A DNA stretch of 54,705 nucleotides from a virus, in IMG/VR virus record IMGVR_UViG_3300045539_000150, positions 1 through 54,705 of that record; one strand, given 5' to 3'. This document shows positions 6,759-18,800 of this stretch, one piece after another; the stretch's first letter is position 1, and the number at the start of each line of letters is the position of its first letter. The position numbers and the translations under genes are program-made. The notes beneath the pieces are model-generated. The model saw nothing but the letters and a program-made list of their open reading frames with translations, was not told the origin of the DNA and searched no databases.

Positions 6759-9122
6759 TTATAAATTATTGTATACTTCAAACCATGCAGAATCAGCAAG
6801 ACTTGTTGAATATGACCAAACTAACCCTGCAGTATAAGAAGTAGAAGGATCTAATGTATATAGCGCAATACTCATAGTGCTAGGAGTATTAGGAGCCGGT
6901 CGGGGTGCCAGTGTGTAATAGTTAGGCGAATATACTACTCCTTGAAAATTAGAGTAAGCACTTAGCGAGTTACCTGAAATACCATCATTATCTGCGAATA
7001 CACTTGCATAGTTGTTAACTTGATTAACCAATTTCATTTTTATATAAACAGCAACATCTGTATTATTATAAACAATAACATTAGCAGAACCTGCATTTTG
7101 AGTTATTGGATATACTGGAGTTCCGGTTGTCTCCAACCAAACTGCCGGCAATTGTAAAGTAGGTTCTGCTGAAACATGGAAATTTACTTGAAAAGCAGGG
7201 TTTACTCCCGTTAAGGTAACATTTACTGTAACCTCACTTCCTTCATCACCAGATCCTGTAAATGTTCTGCTATTTATAGTCATCACACCATTATTGACAT
7301 ATGGAATAGATATATCAGCTGCAGTTAGAGGTGCTGTAAATAAATAATCTGCCTCTGCTGTTACTATTAAGTCAAATGTATATCCACTATTAAGATTGTA
7401 ATTTACAGTAACTGGTAAAATTCCGAAATAAGGATACATGGTTGCATGCGCAGGGTACGTTCCTGTTTGAAATAATTGTATTGGAACAGTAGGCAGCGCA
7501 GTAAACATTCCCGAAGTGTCAATTCCAATTGTAGCCATTGTTCCATTTGCAGGCTGAATGTCTACACTAATGTCTAATGTCAACGTTGTTGGATTTACTC
7601 CAGCTGCTAATGTTTTTATAATTCCATCAATATACCCTGGATGTGTTAATGTTGGTATACTATTCCAATAATATCCAGCAGGGGCGGTTATAATTGCCTG
7701 ATGAAAATAAGATCCTCCTTGAGTATATGCTGCTGCTCCTGCTGAAATAGTTCCAAGGTTAGGAGATACCGTATTTGCATCTACTAATTGAAAATTCAAA
7801 GTGGTAGTTGGGGCCTGTCCAGTTCCTTTATCGCTCCAATATAAATTAGACTTCGCCAAATAAATAATCTGTGGAAGTTTTTTAATTTTAAAAGGAGTTG
7901 CTCCGGTTGCAGTATTAAATACAACATCGTTAGTTTGTATTGTTTGTCCAATTGCATATGTACCAGCTCCTTGAAAATTAGCTGTCATATTAATATCGGC
8001 TCCACCTACTATATTAATTGCATTATTTGGTACACCACCTGCATTTCCCTGACTGTTTATATCCGTACTAGCAGTATTATCTGGAATTGAATATGAAAAT
8101 GAATTTAAATCTGGAACCAATGTGGTTCCTTGTACAGTACCATCCGTCCAATATTGTCCATTACATAGGTACCAACCTTCATAATCTCCAATACCTGCAC
8201 CAACTATTATCTTAAGAACATCATTAATTGTATTTGGTAATTGAGTTAAATCAATTGTTTGTGCATTTATAAATCTAGTGTTATCAGCAAATACAGAAGG
8301 AAGTATTGAAATTATAGTTCCATAGGGTACAGTTCCTCCAAGTTCTTGAATGCTTTTAAATGTAACAAGACCACTTGCATCTACTGATGTTGCGATTTTA
8401 TTAAGACCTGCTGCTGCATTTTCAATATAAAGTTCACTATTAATTTTAACTGGAGAGTTAAAATGTGCATCCTTATCAAACGTTATTAAATTTGTACTAA
8501 TCGATAATATATTAGTACCTATGACATTACTTTTAAAAATATGATTATCGGCATTCCAGATAATTCTGGTTGGAAGTGCAAAGCCAGATTCCTTAAACGA
8601 CATTCTAAATATTGTTTTATTAATAGCTTGGTCATAATGTATTCTAAAGTCGAAATGATTATCTAAAACATCGCTACTTTTAAAACGTAAATTAGAATAA
8701 AAGTGGGCTTTTCTATTAATAATCCACTGATATGGTGATTGTCCATTATTTAACGACTGATGTGTATTATATTCAGGATCTGATGATAAAAAACCAATAC
8801 TAATTACAGGTGGATTAAGAGCGCCTGGCACCAACGCTACCGGAAATAACGTATCTGTTGTAAGAGAACTATTATCTCCATCTATTCTTTTCCAATATGA
8901 TTCAGTATTAGCACCGGGTTGTCCAACATTTCCCTGAAACCCCATTGTTCCTTGAAAACCCTGAGGCCCCATAACACCCTGAAACCCTGTGTCTCCTTTA
9001 GGACCCAAAGGACCTTGAGGACCACCGCCATTTGCAACTAATTGGTCAAAATTATAATTAACTTTGTCTAATTTAATATTGTCGCTATCAGAAGTACTAA
9101 TTTGTTTTAAATTGATTGCCAT
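6759..9122 (-). CDS. Tail fibre with collagen-like and tail-collar domains (A)
   Basis: 787 residues. The order is: an N-terminal NYNFDQL segment, collagen-like Gly-X-Y repeats (about residues 33-71, rich in GFQG and GPQG), a beta-rich shaft, then a phage tail-collar domain around residues 255-430 with the signature EGWYLCNGQYW. A long C-terminal region of Ig-like or beta-sandwich repeats is likely the receptor-binding part. Collagen-like stretches in phage fibres form trimeric stalks. It is paralogous to the next upstream gene over its N-terminal half only; the C-terminal parts differ, as expected for adhesins that diversify. It probably recognises a cell-surface glycan or protein. Confidence 0.75.
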   Translation of the reverse strand: MAINLKQISTSDSDNIKLDKVNYNFDQLVANGGGPQGPLGPKGDTGFQGVMGPQGFQGTMGFQGNVGQPGANTESYWKRIDGDNSSLTTDTLFPVALVPGALNPPVISIGFLSSDPEYNTHQSLNNGQSPYQWIINRKAHFYSNLRFKSSDVLDNHFDFRIHYDQAINKTIFRMSFKESGFALPTRIIWNADNHIFKSNVIGTNILSISTNLITFDKDAHFNSPVKINSELYIENAAAGLNKIATSVDASGLVTFKSIQELGGTVPYGTIISILPSVFADNTRFINAQTIDLTQLPNTINDVLKIIVGAGIGDYEGWYLCNGQYWTDGTVQGTTLVPDLNSFSYSIPDNTASTDINSQGNAGGVPNNAINIVGGADINMTANFQGAGTYAIGQTIQTNDVVFNTATGATPFKIKKLPQIIYLAKSNLYWSDKGTGQAPTTTLNFQLVDANTVSPNLGTISAGAAAYTQGGSYFHQAIITAPAGYYWNSIPTLTHPGYIDGIIKTLAAGVNPTTLTLDISVDIQPANGTMATIGIDTSGMFTALPTVPIQLFQTGTYPAHATMYPYFGILPVTVNYNLNSGYTFDLIVTAEADYLFTAPLTAADISIPYVNNGVMTINSRTFTGSGDEGSEVTVNVTLTGVNPAFQVNFHVSAEPTLQLPAVWLETTGTPVYPITQNAGSANVIVYNNTDVAVYIKMKLVNQVNNYASVFADNDGISGNSLSAYSNFQGVVYSPNYYTLAPRPAPNTPSTMSIALYTLDPSTSYTAGLVWSYSTSLADSAWFEVYNNL

Positions 9123-9158
9123 TCGAGTATCTTAATTTATTTTATATATATTCATTTT

Positions 9159-11348
9159 TTATGGACAGTTGGATATACCTGTTATAACTCCTGTAGTTTG
9201 GTTAATAGTCCCAGTGTTTCTAATATTATACACATTACCATTAATGGTATAACTATTTTTAAATGCTGATTTATATTTAACGCTGCTTGATGGTGCATTC
9301 ATAGATACTGCTGTCATAAGCGGACCTATTCCTGCAGTTCCACCCGCCCATGCAAGGTTTACATACAATACAAACCCCTCATAATCTGAAAGATTACTAG
9401 AATAAACAAGCATAGAATGTTCTATATATGTAGAACGCATGGATCCAACAGCTACACAGGCAAGTTGCGCCGTCGTCGTTGAAAATAATATATTATTTAA
9501 TGACATAACGTAATTCGCGGTTAAGTTTACTCCTAGAAAACCATCATTCACGCCATTCCAATATCTTCTAATTCCGGTGGTGGTTTCACGGTACCATCCC
9601 TCGGGTGCAATGGCTCCATTAAATTCAAGCGAGGTTGCGTCAAACCAATCAAATCCATCTATCACATAACTCTGACCATCACCTGGTAATATTTCACCAT
9701 TTACACTTGAAACAGTTATGCCATATATGAGATCTACTGATGTAGCAATACTAAGTGGACATGCAAATATGCTTGTAAATTGAGTACCATTCCAATATCT
9801 AACGATTCCTCCTGTAATAGTTCCAGTATTACCATACCATCCGGCTGGGGCAAATGTGGTTGTTCCATGATTATATAAATATCTTGTTGTTGTTAAATAG
9901 TTAAATGTACTCCACTCTGCAGTACTAGTCCCTGTCCATGAATACCATGTATCTGGTACATCTAAGCATGCTGGTTTTGGGAAACTTGCCATCTTTAAGA
10001 AAATATCCTGAGTTGTTGGAGGTGGCGGCGGTGTTGAAGTATTTGACCAATGTAAATCCGTTAAATCCAAAAACACAATATGAATCATTCTACTAGCAGA
10101 TGTAGTATTTGTTACTTGAGGTACTACCTCCAATACTTCATCGGAATTATCAAGTGTCATATTTATTTGATAATTACCTAAATTATTAGTAGTTGATACC
10201 ATATTGATATTACCGCCTCCTATTATTATAGGTGAATCGTCGCCACTTGTAAGCGCATTTTGACCACCAGTATTACCTTGTATCATATAATTAAAAGAAG
10301 ATAAATTTGGAGTTGGAAATTCATTTACTCCATTTGCAACTTTCCATGTTTCACCATTACATAAATACCATCCCTCGTATTCTCCTCCTATTTTTCCTTT
10401 TCCATGTATTATTTGTAATTCAGCAAATGATGGACCTCCTGGCTGTACTATAGTCTCTGCTAAATGGAAGTTAGTAGAATTAAAATCCTCAGGTCTTATT
10501 GATATAATAGAACCTATTGGAAAACTTCCAAATACTGTTTTTTTCTCTACCCATTTCGCCTTTCCATTAGTTCCTTCTGAAATTAATACATTTCCTGCAA
10601 TTGCAGATTGGTTAAACATAAAGGCATTATGTGAATACGCTTTATTTACATTTATATTAGTAAGATTGTTTCCTCCTAATGTAACTAAAGAATCTGTTAT
10701 TTTTAAATAACTTGTGCCAGATATTTCATAAATAATCTCATCAGACATATTTAGTAAATCAAACCCTGGATCTCCAGACACTATTCTACCAATTTCCATA
10801 TCTAAGAAATTAGGTGGATTTAATATACCCGATGCAGTTAATTTTAATCTAAAATCTGCTGCCTTTGATTCATGTTGCAATCTTAATCCTATCATTTGCT
10901 GGGATGGAACTGTTGCTCCAGTAACTGGACTTGAAAATACAGTTTTTACAGCACCTAAATAATCTTCAGGTAATTCCAATAAAGGATTCAAATATCCGGT
11001 TTTTAAAACGACTGGTAATTGTTCAACAAAGCCAATAGCCTGTCTTACCTTTGGAAATAAATATTTTGGAATATTTGCATCAACAGGAGTCCATTGAATC
11101 CATTCAGATGGCGAAGCGGGTCCTGTCTCTCCGATATATCCTTGAGACCCTAAAAATCCTTGATGTCCTTTAGGTCCCATATATCCATAATCTCCATCAG
11201 GTCCAATTGTTCCTTGAGGTCCTGGCATTCCTCCATTTATAAATTGATAAAAATTAAAATTTAATTTATCAAGTTTATCTTTAGACCACCATATTGAACT
11301 GTTAGGATCTAGGTCAGTTTTAAATATCTCTTTTATATTTACATTCAT
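9159..11348 (-). CDS. Tail fibre with collagen-like and tail-collar domains (B)
   Basis: 729 residues, a paralogue of the following fibre gene. It has an N-terminal KLNFNFYQFINGG segment, Gly-X-Y repeats at about residues 39-78 (GPQGTIGPDGDYGYMGPKG), and a tail-collar domain with EGWYLCNGETW near residue 329. The C-terminal region differs from fibre A and has an internal near-repeat (APAGWYG...RYWNG and APEGWYR...RYWNG), suggesting duplicated small beta modules. It should be a trimeric receptor-binding fibre. Two adjacent fibres with a common stem and different tips would allow two receptors or two host types. Confidence 0.75.
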   Translation of the reverse strand: MNVNIKEIFKTDLDPNSSIWWSKDKLDKLNFNFYQFINGGMPGPQGTIGPDGDYGYMGPKGHQGFLGSQGYIGETGPASPSEWIQWTPVDANIPKYLFPKVRQAIGFVEQLPVVLKTGYLNPLLELPEDYLGAVKTVFSSPVTGATVPSQQMIGLRLQHESKAADFRLKLTASGILNPPNFLDMEIGRIVSGDPGFDLLNMSDEIIYEISGTSYLKITDSLVTLGGNNLTNINVNKAYSHNAFMFNQSAIAGNVLISEGTNGKAKWVEKKTVFGSFPIGSIISIRPEDFNSTNFHLAETIVQPGGPSFAELQIIHGKGKIGGEYEGWYLCNGETWKVANGVNEFPTPNLSSFNYMIQGNTGGQNALTSGDDSPIIIGGGNINMVSTTNNLGNYQINMTLDNSDEVLEVVPQVTNTTSASRMIHIVFLDLTDLHWSNTSTPPPPPTTQDIFLKMASFPKPACLDVPDTWYSWTGTSTAEWSTFNYLTTTRYLYNHGTTTFAPAGWYGNTGTITGGIVRYWNGTQFTSIFACPLSIATSVDLIYGITVSSVNGEILPGDGQSYVIDGFDWFDATSLEFNGAIAPEGWYRETTTGIRRYWNGVNDGFLGVNLTANYVMSLNNILFSTTTAQLACVAVGSMRSTYIEHSMLVYSSNLSDYEGFVLYVNLAWAGGTAGIGPLMTAVSMNAPSSSVKYKSAFKNSYTINGNVYNIRNTGTINQTTGVITGISNCP

Positions 11349-11351
11349 CGA

Positions 11352-14300
11352 TTAAGCTTGTATTTTAACATGTATTTTAAAGTTGTAAGAATATCCAAGC
11401 ATTTTATTATATATTAATCTAAAACTTAAACCATCATTTTGGTAACTTAGTATATTGTAATTGCTTAATTTAACGAAACTATCATTTGTCAATTCAGAAA
11501 CATTAGTAACTGAAACAAAATCCGTTACTAAATCTTTACCTTGAATTCCATAAATATCTATAGTATCTAATATAAATCGTGGAGATATATTAGAATTTGA
11601 ATATATTTGCAAATCATCAGCAAGTGATTCTTTGTTCCCATATGAAAATGATTTACTAACATATTTTCTAAATTTATCGTTAGCATCTATTCCATCCTCT
11701 ATTAATTCATCAAGTATTGCACTTGGTAAATAAAAGTCAGCTATTAACTGAGAATCATTTTCATACCAATGTATTGATGTTTTATTTGATTGATTAAATC
11801 TAATTCTATCTAATTCATCTAATGATTTTTCACTAGAATTAGTAAATCGCGTAATATCGTATGAATCTTTAACTTTCATTATTGTTGAAACCATAAAATT
11901 CTTCTTTTCAACTGGACTTAAAGTTCCATGAACTTCTTTAGCAGTTCCTCCAGGTAATGCTTTGGAAAAATATTTAGGTGAATATTTAGATCTAAATAAA
12001 TTTAAATCCTTTTTATCTATTGCTATCTCTCCGATGGCAGGGTACAATGGTAATTTGTCAGAGGTCTGAGAAAGTTTAAGAATATTTTTAGAATCCTCAT
12101 CATTTACTTTATGATAAAAATAGTTTTTTATAATTCCATATCCTTCATCATTATTTTTAAATGATTCAAATGCAATTCCAAGTCCATTGAATTTATTATA
12201 TACTAACCTTTCATATTCAGTATAATTAGAAAGCAACACTTTATTAGAAGTATACAAATCTGTGAATGTTATTATATTATTGAAAGATGGATTATAATCC
12301 CCATTCATTCTACGCAATAGGGTAATGTATCCTTCATCAGATCTATCTGTAATTATTTTTCCAATTTCTCCAGAAACCAATTGATATGCCTTTGGTCTAT
12401 CAGGATCTGCTTTAGAAATTACCATTGATGGTTTAATAACATCAGTACCTGATTCTATATTTAGAACATATTCATTATTTGTAATAGTTCCATCTATCCC
12501 AACTGTTATATAGTTAATTTCACCATATTTATTAAATGAATTTACAAAATTATATGCGTTAATTTGATTTAAAATAGAATCAAACTGATTAGCACCCCCA
12601 TCATAATATTTAAATACAGAGTTTAGCGCTATTAATCCAAATTGTGAAGGATCTAATCTTCCTAAGGATTCAATAATTTCGCCAGTCGCACTATTAAACG
12701 CGTATGGCCAACCACTTACAAATACACTTTCATCATTAATTACATTAATAACCTTTACGGCCCATGTATCTGTCCCTGACATGAAGTAAATCCATCCATA
12801 ATTTCCAATTGCATCAGGGGTAACATATGTTCTAAATTTAGCACTTCCATCATTTATTGAAAACTGAGAAGCATTTAAAACTGCAGAATCATCTTGTCCT
12901 GTAAATAAACTATCACCAAAATTTATTTGAAAATCAATAGTAGTATCTATAATATCTCCATTTACTGTAATATCTTCAAGTGTGTACATTAAATATCTTG
13001 TAAGATATTGAATATCATTGGACACAACTTCAAGTTCAATTAAAATACATATAAATTTAAACGCATCGTTTTTAATTGCATTTATAGTAACTGCTTCTTT
13101 TGCAGAACCCTGTTTATATTTTAAAATTACACCAAATTTGTAATCATTTATTTCATTTGTAGGAATAAATTCAGTAGGGTTTAATGATGTAGTTTCTTTT
13201 CTTTTTTGATAAATATATCTTAATCCTCTAAATACAGTTGACGCATTCTTTTCATTATTTCCAGAATCAAATTTAGTCCAAAGTTTTTTAAATGTATTAT
13301 CGTACCATATTGGGTTTAATGGATCGCTTTCATCTAGGTAACCATTCCAATTCAAATATTCTCCAAAATAATCAAATGAAGTATCTTGTAATTTAGATAT
13401 TGTTAACTCATCGTCTGCAAAATTTATATAATTATTTAAATCCTTTCTTGCTCCTAACATATCGGCAGGAATATTGTGAATATGGAAGTGTTCCATATTC
13501 ATTAAATCTACATTTCTCTTTGAATCTATTTCTATATTAGGCGAAAGGTTATCCTCTCCAAATGCTTCATTAACATTTAGAACATATGGTAAATTTCTAG
13601 CGTTTGTCGCATCCTTTAATTCAAACTTACATATAGATGGAGAAATTCTACTCTTTATTGCAGTTTCTTTTAGTTTATTTTCACCTAATCTATCATACTC
13701 AGATTTTAAGTTTGTAAGTGCTTGTCCTTCTTCTACCTTTTCATTTTCTAAAACCGGATTTAATCCATCATAAAATACAGAAGTATCTATTAGTATTGGA
13801 TCTAATTGACTATCCAAGAGTACCTGATTAATTGGTGGCATTAGTTTATCATAATTATATGTATAATCATATGAAAGATCTCCCATCTTTGAGTTTTTAG
13901 TAGAATAAAAATCGAAATCGAAATCTTTAAAATCATATGTTGCAAATCTTCCATGTGATATTTTAAAAATACCATAGGTTTCGAATACCATATCGTTTGA
14001 CATTCTAATAGGCGACTCTAATATTAATCTGTACATTGTAGAATCAAATGGATCTTTATTAAACTCCACTATTTTTGAATAAATTTCGGAATCCTTTTGT
14101 TTAACCCATTCTGCTCCTGCATTTATTCCATTAATTTCAGAACTTTTAACTAAAACACCCTGTCCTTTATTGGATCCTCCTATCATAGTACATATTGTCC
14201 AATCTGAAAACACAGTATTTGTTGAAATTGGAACGACCGAATCTATTAAACCAATATCATTAAATTCTGCATCTAATACGTTTATGAAAATTGAAAAATT

Positions 14301-15827
14301 TAAATTATAAATTCCAAAGGCATTCATATGTCTTTTATTTCCATCTAAATAATCTTCAACAATAACTACATTATCTTTTACATATGTTTTATATGCAATA
14401 ATTTCTCCGGTTTTAATAGCACTTGAAATTGCTATCGCTATTTGTTGAAGAGTTCCTTGATTTGAGAATTTATTTCCATTTGCTCTACCTGGCAAAAGAG
14501 TATTATCAGCCACAAATGTAAAATCTCCAAGATTATATCCTGAAATTTGTATTTCTACCTTATCACCAATAAAGAATTTATCATTATGGCTAGGTACTCC
14601 AACCACTTCAAATTTTATAAAACCTCTAGGATTAGGAGTATTTTTCTCCGCATTAATTGTTCTACCCGTTTTTGAGAATCCTTCAAAAAGATCCACAGAT
14701 GCAGAATTTAATCCTATTGGCAATTTACCAAATTGGTAATCAACACCGTTTTTTATATTATGGAAATTTCCATCTTTATCTTTTACATAATGTAGTGATG
14801 GAATATTAAAAAGTTCAGATTTATTAGGTATCATATCCGTTTGTGATAGGGACGTCCCTGTTAAATCGTAAACACTCTTATATGAATCCATATTAATAAT
14901 TACAATTCCATCTTTATTAACGCTATCAACCTTGAAGTACCCCTCATCAATATCATCGGCATACAATCCAAAGTATCTATATATTTTGTAGTTTTCGGCT
15001 GTTGTATCGTCAAACAAAAATTCTAAGTTTATGGCGTTAGCTGATATAACACCATTTCTTTCGAATCCTTGTGTTATAATTTCATTACTAAATATTTCTG
15101 GGTAATCTACCTGTGCGTAGTATTTATCAAATTGTTCAGCCTTGCTTACAAATCCACCATTAATTGTATCAATACCATTATAAAATGAAGAAGAACCTTC
15201 CTTAAAATTAATACTAATCGCAGCTTTAGGAAATAATTTATCATTAACATGAGTTGATAGGTACTTTCCAAGAGGTGCATTAATATTAAGGTCAAACGAT
15301 TTAATTATAGTTGCTTTATTTAAAAGTTCTATAATTCTTTGGTTTTGACCAACTGTAGTTTCGTCGTATGAATATTTATAATCAACTTCTTCAACTCTAT
15401 AAATTATAAATTTAGAAGGTAATTTCTTTTCAACCCATATCGGGGCGAATATCTTATATTGCTCATCATATAATTTTGTAATATTATGTGAAGCACCATA
15501 TTGATATTGGTCTTCATATTGAATTGAATAATCTGAGTAAAGTACAACGTCAGTATTAGTTCTAAGAACCTGATATTTTTCAGCATTAGGTAATTTTCTA
15601 AAAAATGCAGAAACATCTTTAGAGTATACCCCATCTGGTTTAATATCAAACTTTTGATATTCTACCTTTGCAAGTTCTTTGTTTGCTTTAAAGGTGCTTA
15701 AAAATAAATTGGAATTTGAATCAACAACTAATTTAATATTACTTGTTAATTTTGGATTCGTTCTTAATAGTGCAAAGGATTTATTATCATTTACATTATT
15801 TTCAACACCTGTATTAATTGTAGCCAT
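11352..15827 (-). CDS. Very large baseplate/tail structural protein (1491 aa)
   Basis: 1491 residues, rich in Asn, Ile, Lys and Tyr with a mixed beta character. No enzymatic motif and no transmembrane segment were seen. Its position between the fibre genes and other giant structural genes suggests a baseplate-wedge or fibre-attachment role (T4 gp7 and gp10 are also large), but I cannot align it to a T4 protein by eye. Its start codon sits six bases after a perfect 14-bp stem-loop that fills the gap from the previous gene, so its translation or transcript end may be regulated. Confidence 0.6.
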   Translation of the reverse strand: MATINTGVENNVNDNKSFALLRTNPKLTSNIKLVVDSNSNLFLSTFKANKELAKVEYQKFDIKPDGVYSKDVSAFFRKLPNAEKYQVLRTNTDVVLYSDYSIQYEDQYQYGASHNITKLYDEQYKIFAPIWVEKKLPSKFIIYRVEEVDYKYSYDETTVGQNQRIIELLNKATIIKSFDLNINAPLGKYLSTHVNDKLFPKAAISINFKEGSSSFYNGIDTINGGFVSKAEQFDKYYAQVDYPEIFSNEIITQGFERNGVISANAINLEFLFDDTTAENYKIYRYFGLYADDIDEGYFKVDSVNKDGIVIINMDSYKSVYDLTGTSLSQTDMIPNKSELFNIPSLHYVKDKDGNFHNIKNGVDYQFGKLPIGLNSASVDLFEGFSKTGRTINAEKNTPNPRGFIKFEVVGVPSHNDKFFIGDKVEIQISGYNLGDFTFVADNTLLPGRANGNKFSNQGTLQQIAIAISSAIKTGEIIAYKTYVKDNVVIVEDYLDGNKRHMNAFGIYNLNFSIFINVLDAEFNDIGLIDSVVPISTNTVFSDWTICTMIGGSNKGQGVLVKSSEINGINAGAEWVKQKDSEIYSKIVEFNKDPFDSTMYRLILESPIRMSNDMVFETYGIFKISHGRFATYDFKDFDFDFYSTKNSKMGDLSYDYTYNYDKLMPPINQVLLDSQLDPILIDTSVFYDGLNPVLENEKVEEGQALTNLKSEYDRLGENKLKETAIKSRISPSICKFELKDATNARNLPYVLNVNEAFGEDNLSPNIEIDSKRNVDLMNMEHFHIHNIPADMLGARKDLNNYINFADDELTISKLQDTSFDYFGEYLNWNGYLDESDPLNPIWYDNTFKKLWTKFDSGNNEKNASTVFRGLRYIYQKRKETTSLNPTEFIPTNEINDYKFGVILKYKQGSAKEAVTINAIKNDAFKFICILIELEVVSNDIQYLTRYLMYTLEDITVNGDIIDTTIDFQINFGDSLFTGQDDSAVLNASQFSINDGSAKFRTYVTPDAIGNYGWIYFMSGTDTWAVKVINVINDESVFVSGWPYAFNSATGEIIESLGRLDPSQFGLIALNSVFKYYDGGANQFDSILNQINAYNFVNSFNKYGEINYITVGIDGTITNNEYVLNIESGTDVIKPSMVISKADPDRPKAYQLVSGEIGKIITDRSDEGYITLLRRMNGDYNPSFNNIITFTDLYTSNKVLLSNYTEYERLVYNKFNGLGIAFESFKNNDEGYGIIKNYFYHKVNDEDSKNILKLSQTSDKLPLYPAIGEIAIDKKDLNLFRSKYSPKYFSKALPGGTAKEVHGTLSPVEKKNFMVSTIMKVKDSYDITRFTNSSEKSLDELDRIRFNQSNKTSIHWYENDSQLIADFYLPSAILDELIEDGIDANDKFRKYVSKSFSYGNKESLADDLQIYSNSNISPRFILDTIDIYGIQGKDLVTDFVSVTNVSELTNDSFVKLSNYNILSYQNDGLSFRLIYNKMLGYSYNFKIHVKIQA

Positions 15828-15833
15828 GAAAAT

Positions 15834-15892
15834 CGCCTCTTTTTATTTATTATTATATATATCCTTGGAAATGGATTCAATAAAAAGAGGCG
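15834..15892 (-). other. Stem-loop filling a structural intergenic gap
   Basis: A perfect 14-bp inverted repeat (CGCCTCTTTTTATT and its complement; arms 15834-15847 and 15879-15892) with a 31-base loop. The loop contains an ATCC/GGAT mini-stem and a TATATAATA motif at 15851-15859. It starts seven bases after one stop codon and ends six bases before the next ATG. Only ATTTTC follows the stem on the minus strand, so it is a weak terminator at best. It could be a processing site, or could control the start of the 1491-aa gene. Confidence 0.55.
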
Positions 15893-15899
15893 GTTATAT

Positions 15900-18800
15900 T
15901 TAGTAATTTGTAATTTCAGGGTATGAATAGTCAACTCCTATATTACCAGATGAAAGATATCTTCGTCTTCCACCAAATGATTGATAATTTGTATTATAAT
16001 TAGATAACATCGAACTTGTAATATTATTAATGTTCTTACCTTGCGCAGAATATTTTGAATAAACTTCGATATCAAATTGAAATTCTTTTTTAGCAAAATC
16101 TATTATATCTAATCCTATTTTTTTAGAATATGTCAAGTTACTTAATGTGTTGTCAATAATACCGCCAACTCTACCAGTTCCAGCAGATCCAACACCATAA
16201 TAATCAGTCATTCTATATTGAAATACAAGATCGATTGTAATAGCGTTAGTACTTCCACCTGGTATAACCTTTTTCCCATTTTTATTTGGGGAATCAACTA
16301 CTAACGAATCAACCGTTAATGGAGAAAGATATAAGAAAGAACCACATGAACGTCCACCTAATAGATATTGATCCTCAGGAGCAAATCCATTTTTAATTGT
16401 AGCTCTTAATCCTTGAATTCCTCCCTTATTAATTGAGTTAATAATTCTAAGAGGTGTTTGTTTTTTACCATGTAAATCATTTGCTCTTCGTGTTGCAGTT
16501 TTAGGCATGCCAACTAATCCATTTCCTGCAATTTCTAATATTGCAGTAGATCCAGAAGGTATCGGTGCACTAGGACCATATCCTTCAAGAAGCGGGTGGT
16601 CTTGGTGTATATATAATCCATTCGAATAAGCAGCGTATGTTAAAGCACCTACACCTAAGGTTGCAACGTTTGGTTTAGATACTAGTGGATTTGAACTTGC
16701 AGGATTATACCCTACAGGATATGAACCTGCCCATATAAAATCAGTAGGAGATGTACTCGTATTAAAATTAGAAGACGATGCAGCCACAAAGTTTTTAGAA
16801 CCATCCAATGGATTTGATTGTACTCCGCCTATAGTATAACTTATTCCATATTCGTATTTATCGTATCCATTACTTGCATTAACATCAATATCTCCATCAG
16901 GAACTCCATTAGTGTTTGATTCGTCTATTATATAAAGATTATCATCATTTGCAATATTTCTAAATCTTGAATATATGAATTGTCCTCTTAATTGTGTTGA
17001 TTGCTCAGGTCCACTATTAAAATAATCTGCCCCACCTGCGATAATGTTTGCAACATTCTCTATATTTTGATAAACAACTGGAACTAAATCGTAGCGTGCT
17101 TCTTTTGTATAAAATGCGTCATTAACATATTCATTATCTATAACTCCTGTCCCTAATCCAAATTTAGTATTTACCGTCGAAATATATGATGGAGTTTTTG
17201 TATCTCCTAAAATTCTAGCAATTAATTCAAGATCAGTTGCTTTTGTATTTGATATTTCAACTTTAAAGTTCTTAGTAACAATATATCCTTTACCGCCTGT
17301 ACTTGGAATTTGATTTACATAATATCCAGCAAATAATTGAACTGTTGTATTATTTGTAACTGGTGTTACATTACCGTCTTCATCAATAATTCTAACCATT
17401 AATTCTCCAGTAGCACCTTCAATCACCGCTCTAAGTCTTAAAACTTCATTTTGTAAACTTAATAGTTTTTCATAAACTGAAATTGGAGCACTTTGATCTG
17501 TTAAAAATCCAGAAGAAATTGAGCTAGCAGGATGCGCGAATGTAGTATCTCCCGCGACAAATGTGTCAGCAACGTGTGAAAGTACACCTGCAGTTTCAAG
17601 GTCTTGTTGAATTTGAACGCGTAACGCATCTAATTCATTTGCCTTAACTACATTTCCCAATGCATCTGTATTTAATTCTCCTTGTGGAAATTCTATTTTA
17701 GATATTTCAGACCATTCAGATTCTACTGGATTTGCTGGAAATCCAGCTTCAGAAATAGACTTAACCATTATCTCGACTATTTCACCTGGGTTAATAGAGA
17801 TATCTAATGAGTTAAAGTTAATTGCGTTAGCATCTTCCTCGCTCTCTAATACCCATGCGTATTTTCCATCAGTTCCTAGTTGTCTTTTTCTAATAGGACC
17901 CATAACCTCTGTCCAATTTGAAAAGGCAGCAGTTTTTTCCGTTTGATTAACACTATCTGTAAATTTGATTTGGTCAACCTCTGATGTTTTACCAGATGTT
18001 GAAACATATCTATATCGTATTTTAAATTGTACAACCTCTTGCGAAACTTGATTTCCAATTTTCTTAGGTTCAGGTACAGACCAAAATCCTCTTACTCTAA
18101 ATTTAGGAGTAACTGATTGTAGATCCGCGCTTTCTGCTGAAGATTTAATATCGGTAATAATAGAAGAAAACAGTTTTGAATTGGATTCTCTTTGATTAAC
18201 TAATGAACTTAATTCACTTGCCTGTGTATCTTTTTCAGCAGACGATTTAAACTTCTTAGTATTAATTAATGATTTTTTCTGTTTAATAGATTCGTCTAAT
18301 TTCTTTAACTCTTGTTCGGCTGAAGTTTTATCAGATTTTAATTGCTTAATCTTATCAGTATTTGTATTGTCTGTTAAGTGTTTATTAATTTGAACAACCT
18401 TAAAATTAGTTACATCAATTGCAGGAGAATCTGGTTTAACACCAACTGATGCTGGTGGAATATAATCTACCTTTAATGATTTAATAAATTGACCAAAATC
18501 GGAAACCTCATTTTTATAATATTCTGCCAATGTCATTTTATTTCCTACAGTAGTTACAATTTCTAATTCGTTAGAATAAAATGCAACTCCTGGCGAATAG
18601 TTTTCAGCAGGTATTTTTGAATTTGGATCTATTGGTTTAATAAATACAACTTGTCTTTCGTTAAAACCAATTTTAATTTCAACATCTAAATTAGTATCGA
18701 CATCTTTATAAATTCCAAGTTGATTAACTCCAATTTTAATTGATTCCGAACCTTCCATTAATAAAAGTTCAATTTGAGAAGTTGAATTATCTATAGAAAC

